Shown one piece after another: positions 8,607-16,064 of a DNA stretch of 37,123 nt. The position numbers and the translations under genes were made by a program. Origin of the DNA: Sedimentisphaerales bacterium (GTDB lineage Bacteria > Planctomycetota > Phycisphaerae > Sedimentisphaerales > SM23-30); NCBI GenBank assembly GCA_016928435.1, contig JAFGKT010000033.1, forward strand, positions 1 through 37,123, read 5' to 3'. Position 1 is the stretch's first letter, and the number at the start of each line of letters is the position of its first letter. The notes under the pieces were generated by a model. It saw only the letters and a program-made list of their open reading frames with translations. It made no database searches and had not been told where the DNA came from.

Positions 8607-9565
8607 GATTCGGAATCCGTGGAATCGAAGTTGATTTCTTCGCCGACAATATACAAAGGTCGGTCGCGTGACTCATCGTAGATTCGGCCGATGTACTCCC
8701 CCACCACTCCCAAGGTAATAAGCTGAATGCCGCCGAAGAAGATCATGACGATAAGCAGCGAAGCCCAACCGGGAACAGTGGTATCAGGATGCACAAGTCT
8801 TTGCACAACAACATAGACCGTCAGCAGCAGCCCGACAAAGACGGAGAAGAAACCGAGGTTCAGAGCGACTTTGAGCGGTTTAATTGAAAAAGCGGTGATG
8901 CCGTCGAGGGCGAATTTGAGCATTTTGCGGAGTGGGTATTTAGTTTGGCCGGCAAATCGCTTGTCGCGTTCGTAGGGCAGCTCGACTTGCTTGAAGCCGG
9001 TCCAGGCGACGAGGCCTCGCACGAAACGATGTTTTTCTCGGAGGCGTTTTAGGACATCAATGACTTTGCGGTCCATAAGTTTGAAGTCGCCTGAATCGAG
9101 CGGTATTTTGATATCGGTAAGGCGGGCAAGCAGGCGATAGAAAACGGAGGCGGTGGCGAGTTTGAAGAGACTTTCGCCTTTTCGCCGGGCTCGTTTGCCA
9201 TGTACTACCTGGTAGCCTTGGCGCCAGAGGTCGAGCATTTGAGAGATAACTTCGGGCGGGTCTTGCAGGTCGGCATCGATGACGATGACGGCGTCGCCAC
9301 GGGCGTGGTCCATGCCTGCGGTAATAGCGATCTGATGGCCGAAGTTGCGTGAGAAACTTATGATTTTGACTTTGCTGTCTTGTTGGGACAACGCTTTGAG
9401 CTTTTCGAGGGTGGAGTCGGTGCTGCCGTCGTCAACGAAGATGAGTTCGTGTTCAACATCAGCGATAGAGTTAAGGACTTCTTTGAGACGGCGGTAGGTC
9501 TCATCGACAACCTGCTCTTCGCAATACACGGGAATGACCAAAGATATGATCTGTCGCGTTGACAT
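8603..9565 (-). CDS. family 2 glycosyltransferase of the DPM1/GtrB type
   Basis: 320 residues. The GT-A domain (about 8-230) shows VIPVYCEE, ELIFVDDGSTD, FSRNFGHQIAITAGMDHARG and the metal-binding VIDADLQDPPEV. Two membrane helices follow near 235-265 and 272-300 (FFSVFVGLLLTVYVVVQRL; SLLIVMIFFGGIQLITLGVV), then the conserved GEYIGRIYDESRDRPLYIV. This is the build of membrane-bound polyprenyl-phosphate glycosyltransferases such as GtrB and ArnC, which load a sugar onto undecaprenyl phosphate for surface glycan modification. AGGA lies 7 nt before the ATG. Its 4-nt overlap with proB is unusual functionally. No partner flippase or glycan operon is visible nearby. Confidence 0.93.
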   Translation of the reverse strand: MSTRQIISLVIPVYCEEQVVDETYRRLKEVLNSIADVEHELIFVDDGSTDSTLEKLKALSQQDSKVKIISFSRNFGHQIAITAGMDHARGDAVIVIDADLQDPPEVISQMLDLWRQGYQVVHGKRARRKGESLFKLATASVFYRLLARLTDIKIPLDSGDFKLMDRKVIDVLKRLREKHRFVRGLVAWTGFKQVELPYERDKRFAGQTKYPLRKMLKFALDGITAFSIKPLKVALNLGFFSVFVGLLLTVYVVVQRLVHPDTTVPGWASLLIVMIFFGGIQLITLGVVGEYIGRIYDESRDRPLYIVGEEINFDSTDSES

Positions 9566-9604
9566 AGTTTTGTCCTGTAAATCCTGTTTTTGTCAGGGAG
9601 AAGA

Positions 9605-10012
9605 TTAATCCGCAGATTTCGCAGATTTTCGCAGATTAAAAACAAGCCTTTTATGTTGGAGGCTTTGGGCACCGAAGTTGATTAATAGGCCACGGTGCAA
9701 ACCTGATGCTTTTAGATAATTGATTACCTGTGCTTCTTCATTACTTGAAATATTTTGGAGAGCTTTTAATTCTACAATTACTTCGTTGAAACAGAGGAAG
9801 TCCGCTTGGTATTCGGCAATCGTTTCACCACTATAGTAAACGGGCAACCGCTTTTCCCGCTCGTAAGGAATTTGGCGATTCTGAAATTCCTTCTCCAATG
9901 CGGTTTGATAGACCACTTCTAGAAAACCATGGCCCAATTCTGCGTGTACTGCCATTGCAGCACCTATAATTGTATATGTTTGCGGGTCTCTTTGGCTGGT
10001 ATTCGTATTCAT
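9605..10012 (-). CDS. GxxExxY protein (PD-(D/E)XK nuclease-like superfamily)
   Basis: 135 residues. The naming motif is visible at about residue 29 (GFLEVVY), in the usual context IGAAMAVHAELGHGFLE. A nuclease-like core follows: YQADFLCFNEVIVELKAL (D and ExK positions), then NYLKASGLHRGLLINFG. Members of this family are assigned to the PD-(D/E)XK superfamily, but their biological role is not established. The last ten residues (NLRKSAKSAD) are encoded by a CGCAGATTT repeat, and related repeat units lie beyond the start codon, so the gene sits inside a small repeat-bounded unit. No ribosome binding site is evident. Confidence 0.88.
   Translation of the reverse strand: MNTNTSQRDPQTYTIIGAAMAVHAELGHGFLEVVYQTALEKEFQNRQIPYEREKRLPVYYSGETIAEYQADFLCFNEVIVELKALQNISSNEEAQVINYLKASGLHRGLLINFGAQSLQHKRLVFNLRKSAKSAD
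9610..9638. repeat. CGCAGATTT tandem repeat (three units) at the 3' end of the GxxExxY gene
   Basis: Units at 9611-9619, 9620-9629 and 9630-9638. The same core recurs in the same orientation at 10032-10050 and 10150-10161, on the other side of the gene. The units are part of the coding sequence for the protein's C-terminus. Confidence 0.75.
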
Positions 10013-10031
10013 CCGTAAGCCGTTCTTTTAT

Positions 10032-10161
10032 CCGCAGGATTTCGCAGATTTACTTACTTATATAATAAATGCTATAAGGTTTTTTCATTGGTATTGTATT
10101 GCAGATGTTATTCCTAAGAAAAGATGTTTTGATCTTCAGATTGTGTTAATTTTCGCAGATT
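10032..10161. repeat. CGCAGATT direct-repeat copies upstream of the GxxExxY gene
   Basis: CCGCAGGATTTCGCAGATT at 10032-10050 matches 9610-9627 with one insertion. TTTTCGCAGATT at 10150-10161 matches 9626-9637 exactly. The AT-rich sequence between them probably holds the promoter of the GxxExxY gene. Confidence 0.65.
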
Positions 10162-10184
10162 CCAGTAGGGATAGGGAATTTGTT

Positions 10185-11510
10185 TCAAGGGTTGTCGATG
10201 GGGCAATTTTTGTTCAGTTTTTTATGGGTGAATGGTTTGGCGTTGGGTCCGGCGTAATCGGCGACTATGTGGCCTTGGCCTATTAGTTTCCATTTGTATA
10301 TTGTTAGGCCCTCGAGTCCTACGGGGCCTCGGGCGTGGATTTTGTTGGTTGATATGCCTACTTCGGCGCCTAGTCCGTAACGGAATCCATCGGAATAGCG
10401 GGTTGAGCAGTTCCAGAAGACATTGCCGGAATCGACGAGGGCCATGAATTTGCGGGCATGGTCTTCGTTTTCAGTGACGATGGCGTCGGTATGGCCTGAC
10501 CCATAGGTGTTAATATGGTCAACGGCGTCATCCAAGCCATCGACGATCTTGATGGAAAGGATGAGATCGTTGTATTCGGTGCGCCAATCTTGATCGGAAG
10601 CGGATTTGCAGTCGATGATTTCTTGGGTGCGTTGGTCGCCCCGAAGTTCTACGCCGACCTGATCGTAAGCGGCTTTGATCTTGGGCAGAAAAGTCTTGGC
10701 AATACGAGCATCGACAAGCAGAGTTTCCATGGCATTACACACGGCCGGATACTGGCACTTGGAATCGAAGGCAATATTGAGGGCTTTTTCGAGATCGGCG
10801 TTGGTATCAACGAAGACGTGGCAGATTCCGTCGGCATGGCCCAAAACGGGAATGCGGGTATTGTCCATTACGTGTTTGACGAAGGCATTGGAGCCGCGGG
10901 GGATGACGAGGTCGATGTATTCATCAAGAGCGAGCATAGCAGTGACATCTTGGCGGGTTTCGAGCAGTGCCATCCAGCCTTGGGGCAGGCCTGCCGTCAC
11001 GGCGGCATCGTGAATAACCTCCGCCAAGGCGCGATTGGTATTAACAGCTTCGCGGCCGCCTTTGAGCAAAACGGCATTGCCGCTTTTGAGTGCCAGGGCG
11101 GAAATCTGGACAAGAGCATCCGGGCGTGACTCGAATACTACTCCCAATACACCAATAGGGCAGGTTACGCGATAGAGTTCCAGTCCTTGGTCCAGTTCGG
11201 TGGCGGAGATGGTGGTGCCTATGGGATCGGGCAGGGAAATTAGGCTTTCGATGCCGGCGACTGCATCTTGGAGCTTGGCTTGGTCGAATTTTAGGCGTTT
11301 TAGCAAAGCGGGGGCCAGTTTGTCGGCTTGGGCCTGTTCGAGGTCCTCGTGGTTGGCGGTGATGATCTGGTCTTGCTGGGCTTGCAGGGCTTGGGCGACG
11401 GCCTGGAGAGCGTGGTTTTTGAGGTCGGTGCTAAGAGAGGCGGTTATAACCGAGGCCTGACGGGCCTTTTGGGCGATTTGTTCGATCACGACTGGGGTTC
11501 CTTGGCTCAT
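10185..11510 (-). CDS. proA: glutamate-5-semialdehyde dehydrogenase (gamma-glutamyl phosphate reductase)
   Basis: 441 residues, slightly longer than the usual 415-430. It reduces gamma-glutamyl phosphate with NADPH to glutamate semialdehyde in proline synthesis, the step after ProB. Family landmarks: PIGVLGVVFESRPDALVQI (about 118-136), SGNAVLLKGGREA, IDLVIPRGSNAFV, the catalytic cysteine C258 in KCQYPAVCNAMETLL, and GSGHTDAIVTEN with TRYSDGFRYGLGAEVGIST near the end. It is transcribed alone from a good promoter (11587-11615). No Shine-Dalgarno site precedes the ATG. proB lies about 1.6 kb downstream, separated by the GxxExxY gene and the glycosyltransferase gene. Confidence 0.97.
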   Translation of the reverse strand: MSQGTPVVIEQIAQKARQASVITASLSTDLKNHALQAVAQALQAQQDQIITANHEDLEQAQADKLAPALLKRLKFDQAKLQDAVAGIESLISLPDPIGTTISATELDQGLELYRVTCPIGVLGVVFESRPDALVQISALALKSGNAVLLKGGREAVNTNRALAEVIHDAAVTAGLPQGWMALLETRQDVTAMLALDEYIDLVIPRGSNAFVKHVMDNTRIPVLGHADGICHVFVDTNADLEKALNIAFDSKCQYPAVCNAMETLLVDARIAKTFLPKIKAAYDQVGVELRGDQRTQEIIDCKSASDQDWRTEYNDLILSIKIVDGLDDAVDHINTYGSGHTDAIVTENEDHARKFMALVDSGNVFWNCSTRYSDGFRYGLGAEVGISTNKIHARGPVGLEGLTIYKWKLIGQGHIVADYAGPNAKPFTHKKLNKNCPIDNP

Positions 11511-11586
11511 TGTATTAGGTGGGCGGTCGGCGTCGGCGGCAGGCTGCCGGGCGGCCCACGTGGTATTTAGGTGACGCGGTGGATTA

Positions 11587-11615
11587 ACTATAGCTGGATG
11601 TGCTGTTTATGTCAA
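11587..11615 (-). promoter_or_regulatory. proA promoter
   Basis: On the minus strand, -35 TTGACA (11610-11615) and -10 TATAGT (11587-11592) with a 17-nt spacer. Near-perfect sigma70 match; the predicted proA leader is about 70 nt. Confidence 0.7.
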
Positions 11616-11646
11616 GATATGCGGGTGCAGGGTATTATAGGGTGAC

Positions 11647-11674
11647 TTGCGGGACGGGGGGTCGGTGGTATAAT
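11647..11674 (+). promoter_or_regulatory. cstA promoter with extended -10
   Basis: TATAAT at 11669-11674 is preceded by TGG (extended -10 TGN). A weak -35 TTGCGG lies at 11647-11652 with a 16-nt spacer. Transcription would begin near 11681, giving a leader of about 285 nt before the cstA ATG. Confidence 0.5.
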
Positions 11675-11771
11675 GCCAAAGATAGGACTGTCCGGTGTAA
11701 CAAGGTGTCGGTCCGGCAATGGGGTTTGGCTTGTTGTGCCCGGGATGGGTTTTAGGATGGACTCTGTGAGG

Positions 11772-11793
11772 GTGCGATTTCGCACTTTTTCTT
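11772..11793 (+). terminator. terminator-like hairpin within the cstA leader
   Basis: Stem GTGCG/CGCAC (extendable by an A/T pair with a two-nt loop), loop ATTT, then TTTTTCTT. The T-run is on the plus strand only. The stem is short, so efficiency is uncertain. Confidence 0.4.
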
Positions 11794-11877
11794 GATTTAC
11801 ATTGTCGGGTCTCATAGCGGAAGTGCCTTTTGGAGTGATCTGATTATTTTTTGTCGCTTTCGAGGGTGTGATCGAAG

Positions 11878-11952
11878 ATGAACAAAAATATGTATGCGAT
11901 GGAAAGGCACTTCTCGAGTGTATATTTTGACGTTCAAAACTGCGAAAGTTGA
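11878..11952 (+). CDS. possible 24-residue upstream ORF in the cstA leader
   Basis: ATG at 11878 opens 24 codons (MNKNMYAMERHFSS and so on) ending in TGA at 11950-11952, 14 nt before the cstA ATG. A GAGGG lies 11 nt upstream of its start, rather far. It overlaps the right arm of the long inverted repeat. It may be chance; it is listed because a translated short ORF here would affect leader folding. Confidence 0.2.
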   Translation: MNKNMYAMERHFSSVYFDVQNCES

Positions 11953-11966
11953 CTGAGGTTAAGGTT

Positions 11967-13682
11967 ATGAATTCACTATTGTTGGCTGGGATTATGCTGG
12001 TGGGTTACGTGCTGGCGTATCGTTTGTATGGGCGTTTTCTGGCGCGGAAGATATTTCGTTTGGATGCTGAAGCGATTTGTCCCAGCGGAGCGCTGCGTGA
12101 CGACGTTGATTACGTACCGACTAATAAGCATGTTCTGTTCGGTCATCATTTTACGAGCATTGCAGGGCTGACACCGATTGTAGGGCCGGCAATTGGGATT
12201 ATTTATGGCTGGGTGCCGGCGGTGATATGGGTTCTGCTGGGATCGATATTCATCGGCGCGGTGCATGACTTTGGGGCATTGGTGGTTTCGCTGCGGCATC
12301 AAGGGCGAAGCATCGGTGACTTGGCAGCGGATATCGTTACGCCACGGGTTCGGGTGTTGTTTCTGGCAATTATTTTCTTTTTGCTGATGATAGTGATCGC
12401 GGTATTCGGATTGATTATCGCGATGCTGTTCACGATGTACCCGGCGGCGGTGATACCGGTCTGGCTGGAGATTCCGATCGCGTTGTTTCTGGGTTGGTGG
12501 ATATACAAGAAAGGGGGTGGGGCATTTTGGGCCGGCGTCATCGCGGTGATAATAATGTATGGGACTGTGGTGCTGGGGGCTTATGTTCCGGTGGACTTGG
12601 GCGGATTGTTCAGCGGGTTCGCGAATCCAGCGGCGGCGACGATAAAATTTTGGATTGTTATGATTTTGATATTCAACGCCTGGCTGGCATCGACATTGCC
12701 GGTTCAGACATTGCTGCAGCCACGAGATTTTATAAATTCGCACCAATTGATAATAGCAATGGGCTTGCTGCTGCTGGGGGTTATTGTGGCCCATCCGCCC
12801 GTCGTGGCTCCGGCGATTGACGCTTCGCCGGCTGGGGCACCGATGTGGATTTTTCCATCGGTTTTTGTGATTATCGCGTGCGGCGCAGTAAGCGGTTTTC
12901 ATTGTCTGGTGAGTTCGGGCACATCAGCGAAGCAATGCAAGAACGAGTCGGACGCATTATATGTGGGTTACGGGAGCATGATGTGGGAAGCGGCATTGGC
13001 GACGCTGGCGATAGTGGCGGTAGCGGCGGGGATCGGGATGGGAGCGGGTGGTTTTGAAGAAGGTCAAAGAGTTTTTGCCCAGCACTATAGTTCCTGGCAA
13101 GCGGCTTCGGGGTTACCTAGTAAACTCGATGCCTTTGTCCAAGGGGCGACAAATATGATGGCGGAGTACGGGATGCCGATCAAAATCTCCATGGCGATCA
13201 TGGCGGTTTTTATTGTTTCGTTTGCGGGGACTACGGTTGACAGCGCGACTCGTATTCAGCGTTATGTGGTAATTGAATTAGGCCGGGCGGGAAAGATGAA
13301 GTTGCTGCAGAACCGACAACTGGCGACGTTGGTGGCGGTGATTACGGCGGCATGCTTGGCGTTCTACGATGGATCGGGGGCAGGCGCGATGAGGCTATGG
13401 CCGTTGTTCGGCTGTTTGAATCAACTGTTGGCAGGGTTGGCGCTGTTGGTGATTACAATCTACTTGGCACATAAAAAGACCGCGATTTTTTATACTGCAA
13501 TACCAATGGTGTTTATGATTTTGATGACCGGCTGGGCGATGGTGTTGACAATAAGTGGCTTCTACAGGGCGCAAGACTGGCTGTTGTTCGGGATCGGTAT
13601 AATAGTGTTCGCATTAGAACTTTGGATGATCGCGGAGAGTTATATTGTGTTGCGGGGGTTACGGCTTAAGCGGGCTGATTAG
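11967..13682 (+). CDS. cstA: carbon starvation protein CstA family transporter
   Basis: 571 residues from the ATG at 11967. I chose this over the in-frame TTG at 11949 because GAGG (11955-11958) sits 8 nt before the ATG. It is an inner-membrane protein with many helices throughout. Family landmarks: a FGHHFTSIAGLTPIVGPAIG segment near the start, WVPAVIWVLLGSIFIGAVHDF, SGFHCLVSSGTSAKQ in the middle and VSFAGTTVDSATRIQRYV. CstA proteins import peptides or pyruvate; in E. coli the gene is induced by carbon starvation (CRP) and repressed by CsrA. This is the shorter form (E. coli CstA is about 700 residues). The long leader suggests post-transcriptional control. Confidence 0.95.
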   Translation: MNSLLLAGIMLVGYVLAYRLYGRFLARKIFRLDAEAICPSGALRDDVDYVPTNKHVLFGHHFTSIAGLTPIVGPAIGIIYGWVPAVIWVLLGSIFIGAVHDFGALVVSLRHQGRSIGDLAADIVTPRVRVLFLAIIFFLLMIVIAVFGLIIAMLFTMYPAAVIPVWLEIPIALFLGWWIYKKGGGAFWAGVIAVIIMYGTVVLGAYVPVDLGGLFSGFANPAAATIKFWIVMILIFNAWLASTLPVQTLLQPRDFINSHQLIIAMGLLLLGVIVAHPPVVAPAIDASPAGAPMWIFPSVFVIIACGAVSGFHCLVSSGTSAKQCKNESDALYVGYGSMMWEAALATLAIVAVAAGIGMGAGGFEEGQRVFAQHYSSWQAASGLPSKLDAFVQGATNMMAEYGMPIKISMAIMAVFIVSFAGTTVDSATRIQRYVVIELGRAGKMKLLQNRQLATLVAVITAACLAFYDGSGAGAMRLWPLFGCLNQLLAGLALLVITIYLAHKKTAIFYTAIPMVFMILMTGWAMVLTISGFYRAQDWLLFGIGIIVFALELWMIAESYIVLRGLRLKRAD

Positions 13683-14075
13683 TGAGGTTGGGCGCAAAAA
13701 ATAATCCCAACGATGCCGATGGAGGAGGGAAAAGACGTGATTTTGGCACCGTCGGGACTTTGCCTGAATTATGTTGGTGAGGAAATCTAAAGCCTCCTCA
13801 ACCACCTGAATTATAGTAAAGTAAAAGGCGCTTTACCAGCACTGAATCCAAAAAAAAGTGTATTTTCGCAAAAAAGAGTTCTGCCCATCTTGCCTAATAG
13901 GAACTCAACCGGTGTTTGCAATGGGTACCTTACAACGAAGTGGGGATAACCCTGTGACCAAGTGTTGGTCCGATATTACGTCGCGGCGTGCGGCATTCAT
14001 GACTCGCTAAATCCATAACTATTGATCTTGGCGCATCTTGGCGGAAGTAATGGACGTTGAATTACTGATGTGGAA
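13683..14075. other. intergenic region between convergent cstA and cysK
   Basis: No supported gene. An imperfect inverted repeat near 13774-13806 (GTTGGTGAGGA against TCCTCAACCAC, 9 of 11 pairs) and a weak one near 13817-13837 (GTAAAG/CTTTAC) could end one or both transcripts, without clear T-runs. A 25-codon frame at 13713-13790 begins ATGCCGATGGAGGAGG but has no binding site or known relative. The rest is featureless to me. Confidence 0.45.
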
Positions 14076-15017
14076 TTAGAGATCGAATAGTTCGGAGGAT
14101 AGGTATCTTTCGCCGAAATCGCAGAGGATTACGACGATGGTTTTTCGGGCACTTTCGGGTCGGGCGGCGACGATGTTTGCGGCCTTGAGCGCGGCACCGG
14201 CAGATATGCCGACAAATATTCCATGTTCTTTTGCGATTCGGCGGGCATATTCCATGGCATCATTCTGATCGACGGTAACGACTTCGTCGATGATATCGAG
14301 ATTAAGGATGTCTGGGACGAAGCCTGCCCCGATGCCTTGGATTTTGTGGGGGCCGGGGTTAAGTTTTTCACCGGCGATGGTTTGGGTAAGGACGGGGCTT
14401 TGGGCCGGCTCTACGGCGATGGCTTGGAAAGAGGGCTTACGCTGTTTGATGACTTCGGAGATACCAGTAATAGTTCCTCCGGTGCCGACGCCGGAAACTA
14501 ACATATCGACTGTGCCATTTGTGTCATGCCAGATTTCCTCAGCGGTAGTGGCTCGGTGGATAGCGGGATTGGCGGGGTTTTTGAATTGCTGGGGCATAAA
14601 AGCGTCGGGGTTATCATTTACTATTTGTTCAGCTTTTTGGATGGCGCCGGTCATGCCTTTGTCTGCGGGGGTGAGGACCAATTCGGCTCCCAGCGCTTTG
14701 AGTACTTTGCGGCGTTCAATGCTCATAGATTCGGGCATGGTTAGAACGCACTTATAACCGCGTGCGGCACAGACGAATGCCAAGGCAATGCCGGTATTAC
14801 CGCTGGTTGGTTCGACGACTGTAGCACCGGGTGAGAGTTTGCCATCACGTTCGGCGGCGTCGATCATGGCGCGGCCGATGCGATCTTTGATTGACGCCAT
14901 AGGATTGAAACTTTCGAGCTTACCCAGCACGGTCGCTTCAGACTGGATAAACTTGTCGAGATTGACCATAGGGGTGGGCTTAAGAGTTTCTGTGATGTTG
15001 GAATAGATGTTATTCAT
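14076..15017 (-). CDS. cysK: cysteine synthase (O-acetylserine sulfhydrylase)
   Basis: 313 residues, the normal length. It is a PLP enzyme that replaces the acetyl group of O-acetylserine with sulfide to make cysteine. The PLP lysine is K44 in [11 protein letters not shown]. The phosphate and substrate loops appear as [12 protein letters not shown] and [11 protein letters not shown], and [15 protein letters not shown] closes the protein. GAGGAAA stands about 8 nt before the ATG. It is the last gene of the leftward metY-cysE-cysK set, 42 nt after cysE, whose product supplies its substrate. CysK and CysE commonly bind each other through the CysE C-terminus. CysK versus CysM cannot be settled by eye, but CysK fits better. 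Confidence 0.96.
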   Translation of the reverse strand: MNNIYSNITETLKPTPMVNLDKFIQSEATVLGKLESFNPMASIKDRIGRAMIDAAERDGKLSPGATVVEPTSGNTGIALAFVCAARGYKCVLTMPESMSIERRKVLKALGAELVLTPADKGMTGAIQKAEQIVNDNPDAFMPQQFKNPANPAIHRATTAEEIWHDTNGTVDMLVSGVGTGGTITGISEVIKQRKPSFQAIAVEPAQSPVLTQTIAGEKLNPGPHKIQGIGAGFVPDILNLDIIDEVVTVDQNDAMEYARRIAKEHGIFVGISAGAALKAANIVAARPESARKTIVVILCDFGERYLSSELFDL

Positions 15018-15059
15018 TTTTGGATTTCCTCAGAAAAAGCCGCTGAGTTGATCAGTAAT

Positions 15060-16004
15060 CTACTTGTTTGTTTTTCGTTTGGTTTTAGGCAGTACTTGCA
15101 TCTTGGGTGTTTCCTGCTTGACGAGGCTGTTAGCGGAGATGGATTCGGTTATGTAGAGGTTGCCGCCGACAGTTACGCCTCGGCCTATGACGGTGTCGCC
15201 GCCCAAGATAGTGGCATTGGGATAAATGGTGACATTATCTTCGATAGTTGGATGGCGTTTTAGGCCCTTGATGACTCGACCTCGCTCATCTTTAGGGAAG
15301 CTCTTGGCGCCAAGAGTAACACCTTGGTAGATTCGGACATTGTTGCCGATCTTGGTGGTTTCGCCGATGACGACGCCGGTCGCGTGATCGATAAAGAAGC
15401 TCTTGCCTATCTCGGCACCGGGATGGATATCGGTACCGGTAAGGCTGTGGGCACGTTCGCTCATGATGCGGGGCATAAGAGGGACTTCGAGTTTGAACAG
15501 TTCGTGGGCCATGCGATGAATGGTAATGGCATAAAAGCCTGGATAACAGTAGATGATTTCTTCGAGGCTTTTAGCGGCTGGGTCGCCGTCGTAAAACGCT
15601 TGGGCATCGAGCGCGAGGGCCTGACGGATGGCTGGGATTCGTTCGAGAAAAACGTGAGCGATTTTTTCGGCGCGTCGATGACAGGCGACCATATCACACT
15701 GATGGCAACTCACACACCAGCAAGCGCAGATTTGTTCGGTGAGGGCACGTCCTATTCGTACGATCAGGTTTCCGACGTGGAATTGAATGTTCTCTTTGGT
15801 CAATTGCTTGTGGCCGTAATATCCGGGGAAGAGCAGTTGCTGGACAAGGTCGATGATTTCGCAAATTCCGGCGCGTGACGGCAGAAACGTCTCTCCCAGC
15901 CGTTGGGTGTCTTTGTGCTTACTATAGCTGTTGATGACGGATCGGGTGAGCTTGGCGAGGTTCTGATCGATGAGTCCGGTGGTCATTTGACATTCTTTGT
16001 TCAT
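15060..16004 (-). CDS. cysE: serine O-acetyltransferase with a cysteine-rich N-terminal segment
   Basis: 314 residues. It transfers acetyl from acetyl-CoA to serine, giving O-acetylserine for CysK. The N-terminal helical domain includes DGDPAAKSLEEIIYCYPG and AITIHRMAHEL. The C-terminal left-handed beta-helix follows: GTDIHPGAEIGKSFFIDHATG, VVIGETTKIGNNVRIYQGVT and PNATILGGDTVIGRG. The active-site histidines are in DIHPGA and FIDHATG. AAGGA lies about 9 nt before the ATG. Unusually, residues 93-109 contain six cysteines and two histidines (CACWCVSCHQC, then C108 and H109), a possible metal or redox site. The C-terminus is basic (KTKRKTNK) and lacks the usual terminal isoleucine that binds CysK. 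Confidence 0.95.
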   Translation of the reverse strand: MNKECQMTTGLIDQNLAKLTRSVINSYSKHKDTQRLGETFLPSRAGICEIIDLVQQLLFPGYYGHKQLTKENIQFHVGNLIVRIGRALTEQICACWCVSCHQCDMVACHRRAEKIAHVFLERIPAIRQALALDAQAFYDGDPAAKSLEEIIYCYPGFYAITIHRMAHELFKLEVPLMPRIMSERAHSLTGTDIHPGAEIGKSFFIDHATGVVIGETTKIGNNVRIYQGVTLGAKSFPKDERGRVIKGLKRHPTIEDNVTIYPNATILGGDTVIGRGVTVGGNLYITESISANSLVKQETPKMQVLPKTKRKTNK

Positions 16005-16064
16005 GTTGTTTTTTCCTTAGATGCCTTGATCCATTATCTATACGGATACAAATCGGACGGGATT

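Larger units (their letters stand above)
11681..11966 (+). promoter_or_regulatory. long structured leader of cstA, candidate attenuator
   Basis: The leader holds several elements. AACAAG/CTTGTT can pair (11699-11704 with 11730-11735). GGATGG is duplicated at 11743-11748 and 11755-11760. GTGCG-ATTT-CGCAC (11772-11785 region) is followed directly by TTTTTCTT, like an intrinsic terminator. An 11-bp inverted repeat pairs 11820-11830 with 11903-11913. A 24-codon ORF lies at 11878-11952. No rightward gene lies just upstream, so a terminator here would act on cstA's own transcript. It matches no riboswitch class I can recognise by eye. Confidence 0.4.

Noticed and set aside
11976-12902. 308-codon minus-strand ORF opposite cstA
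   Set aside because: Shadow of the cstA coding frame; the translation is low-complexity (H, R, Q, N) with no domain.
13713-13790. 25-codon ORF between cstA and cysK
   Set aside because: The GGAGGAGG run lies inside the frame, not before its ATG; no other support.
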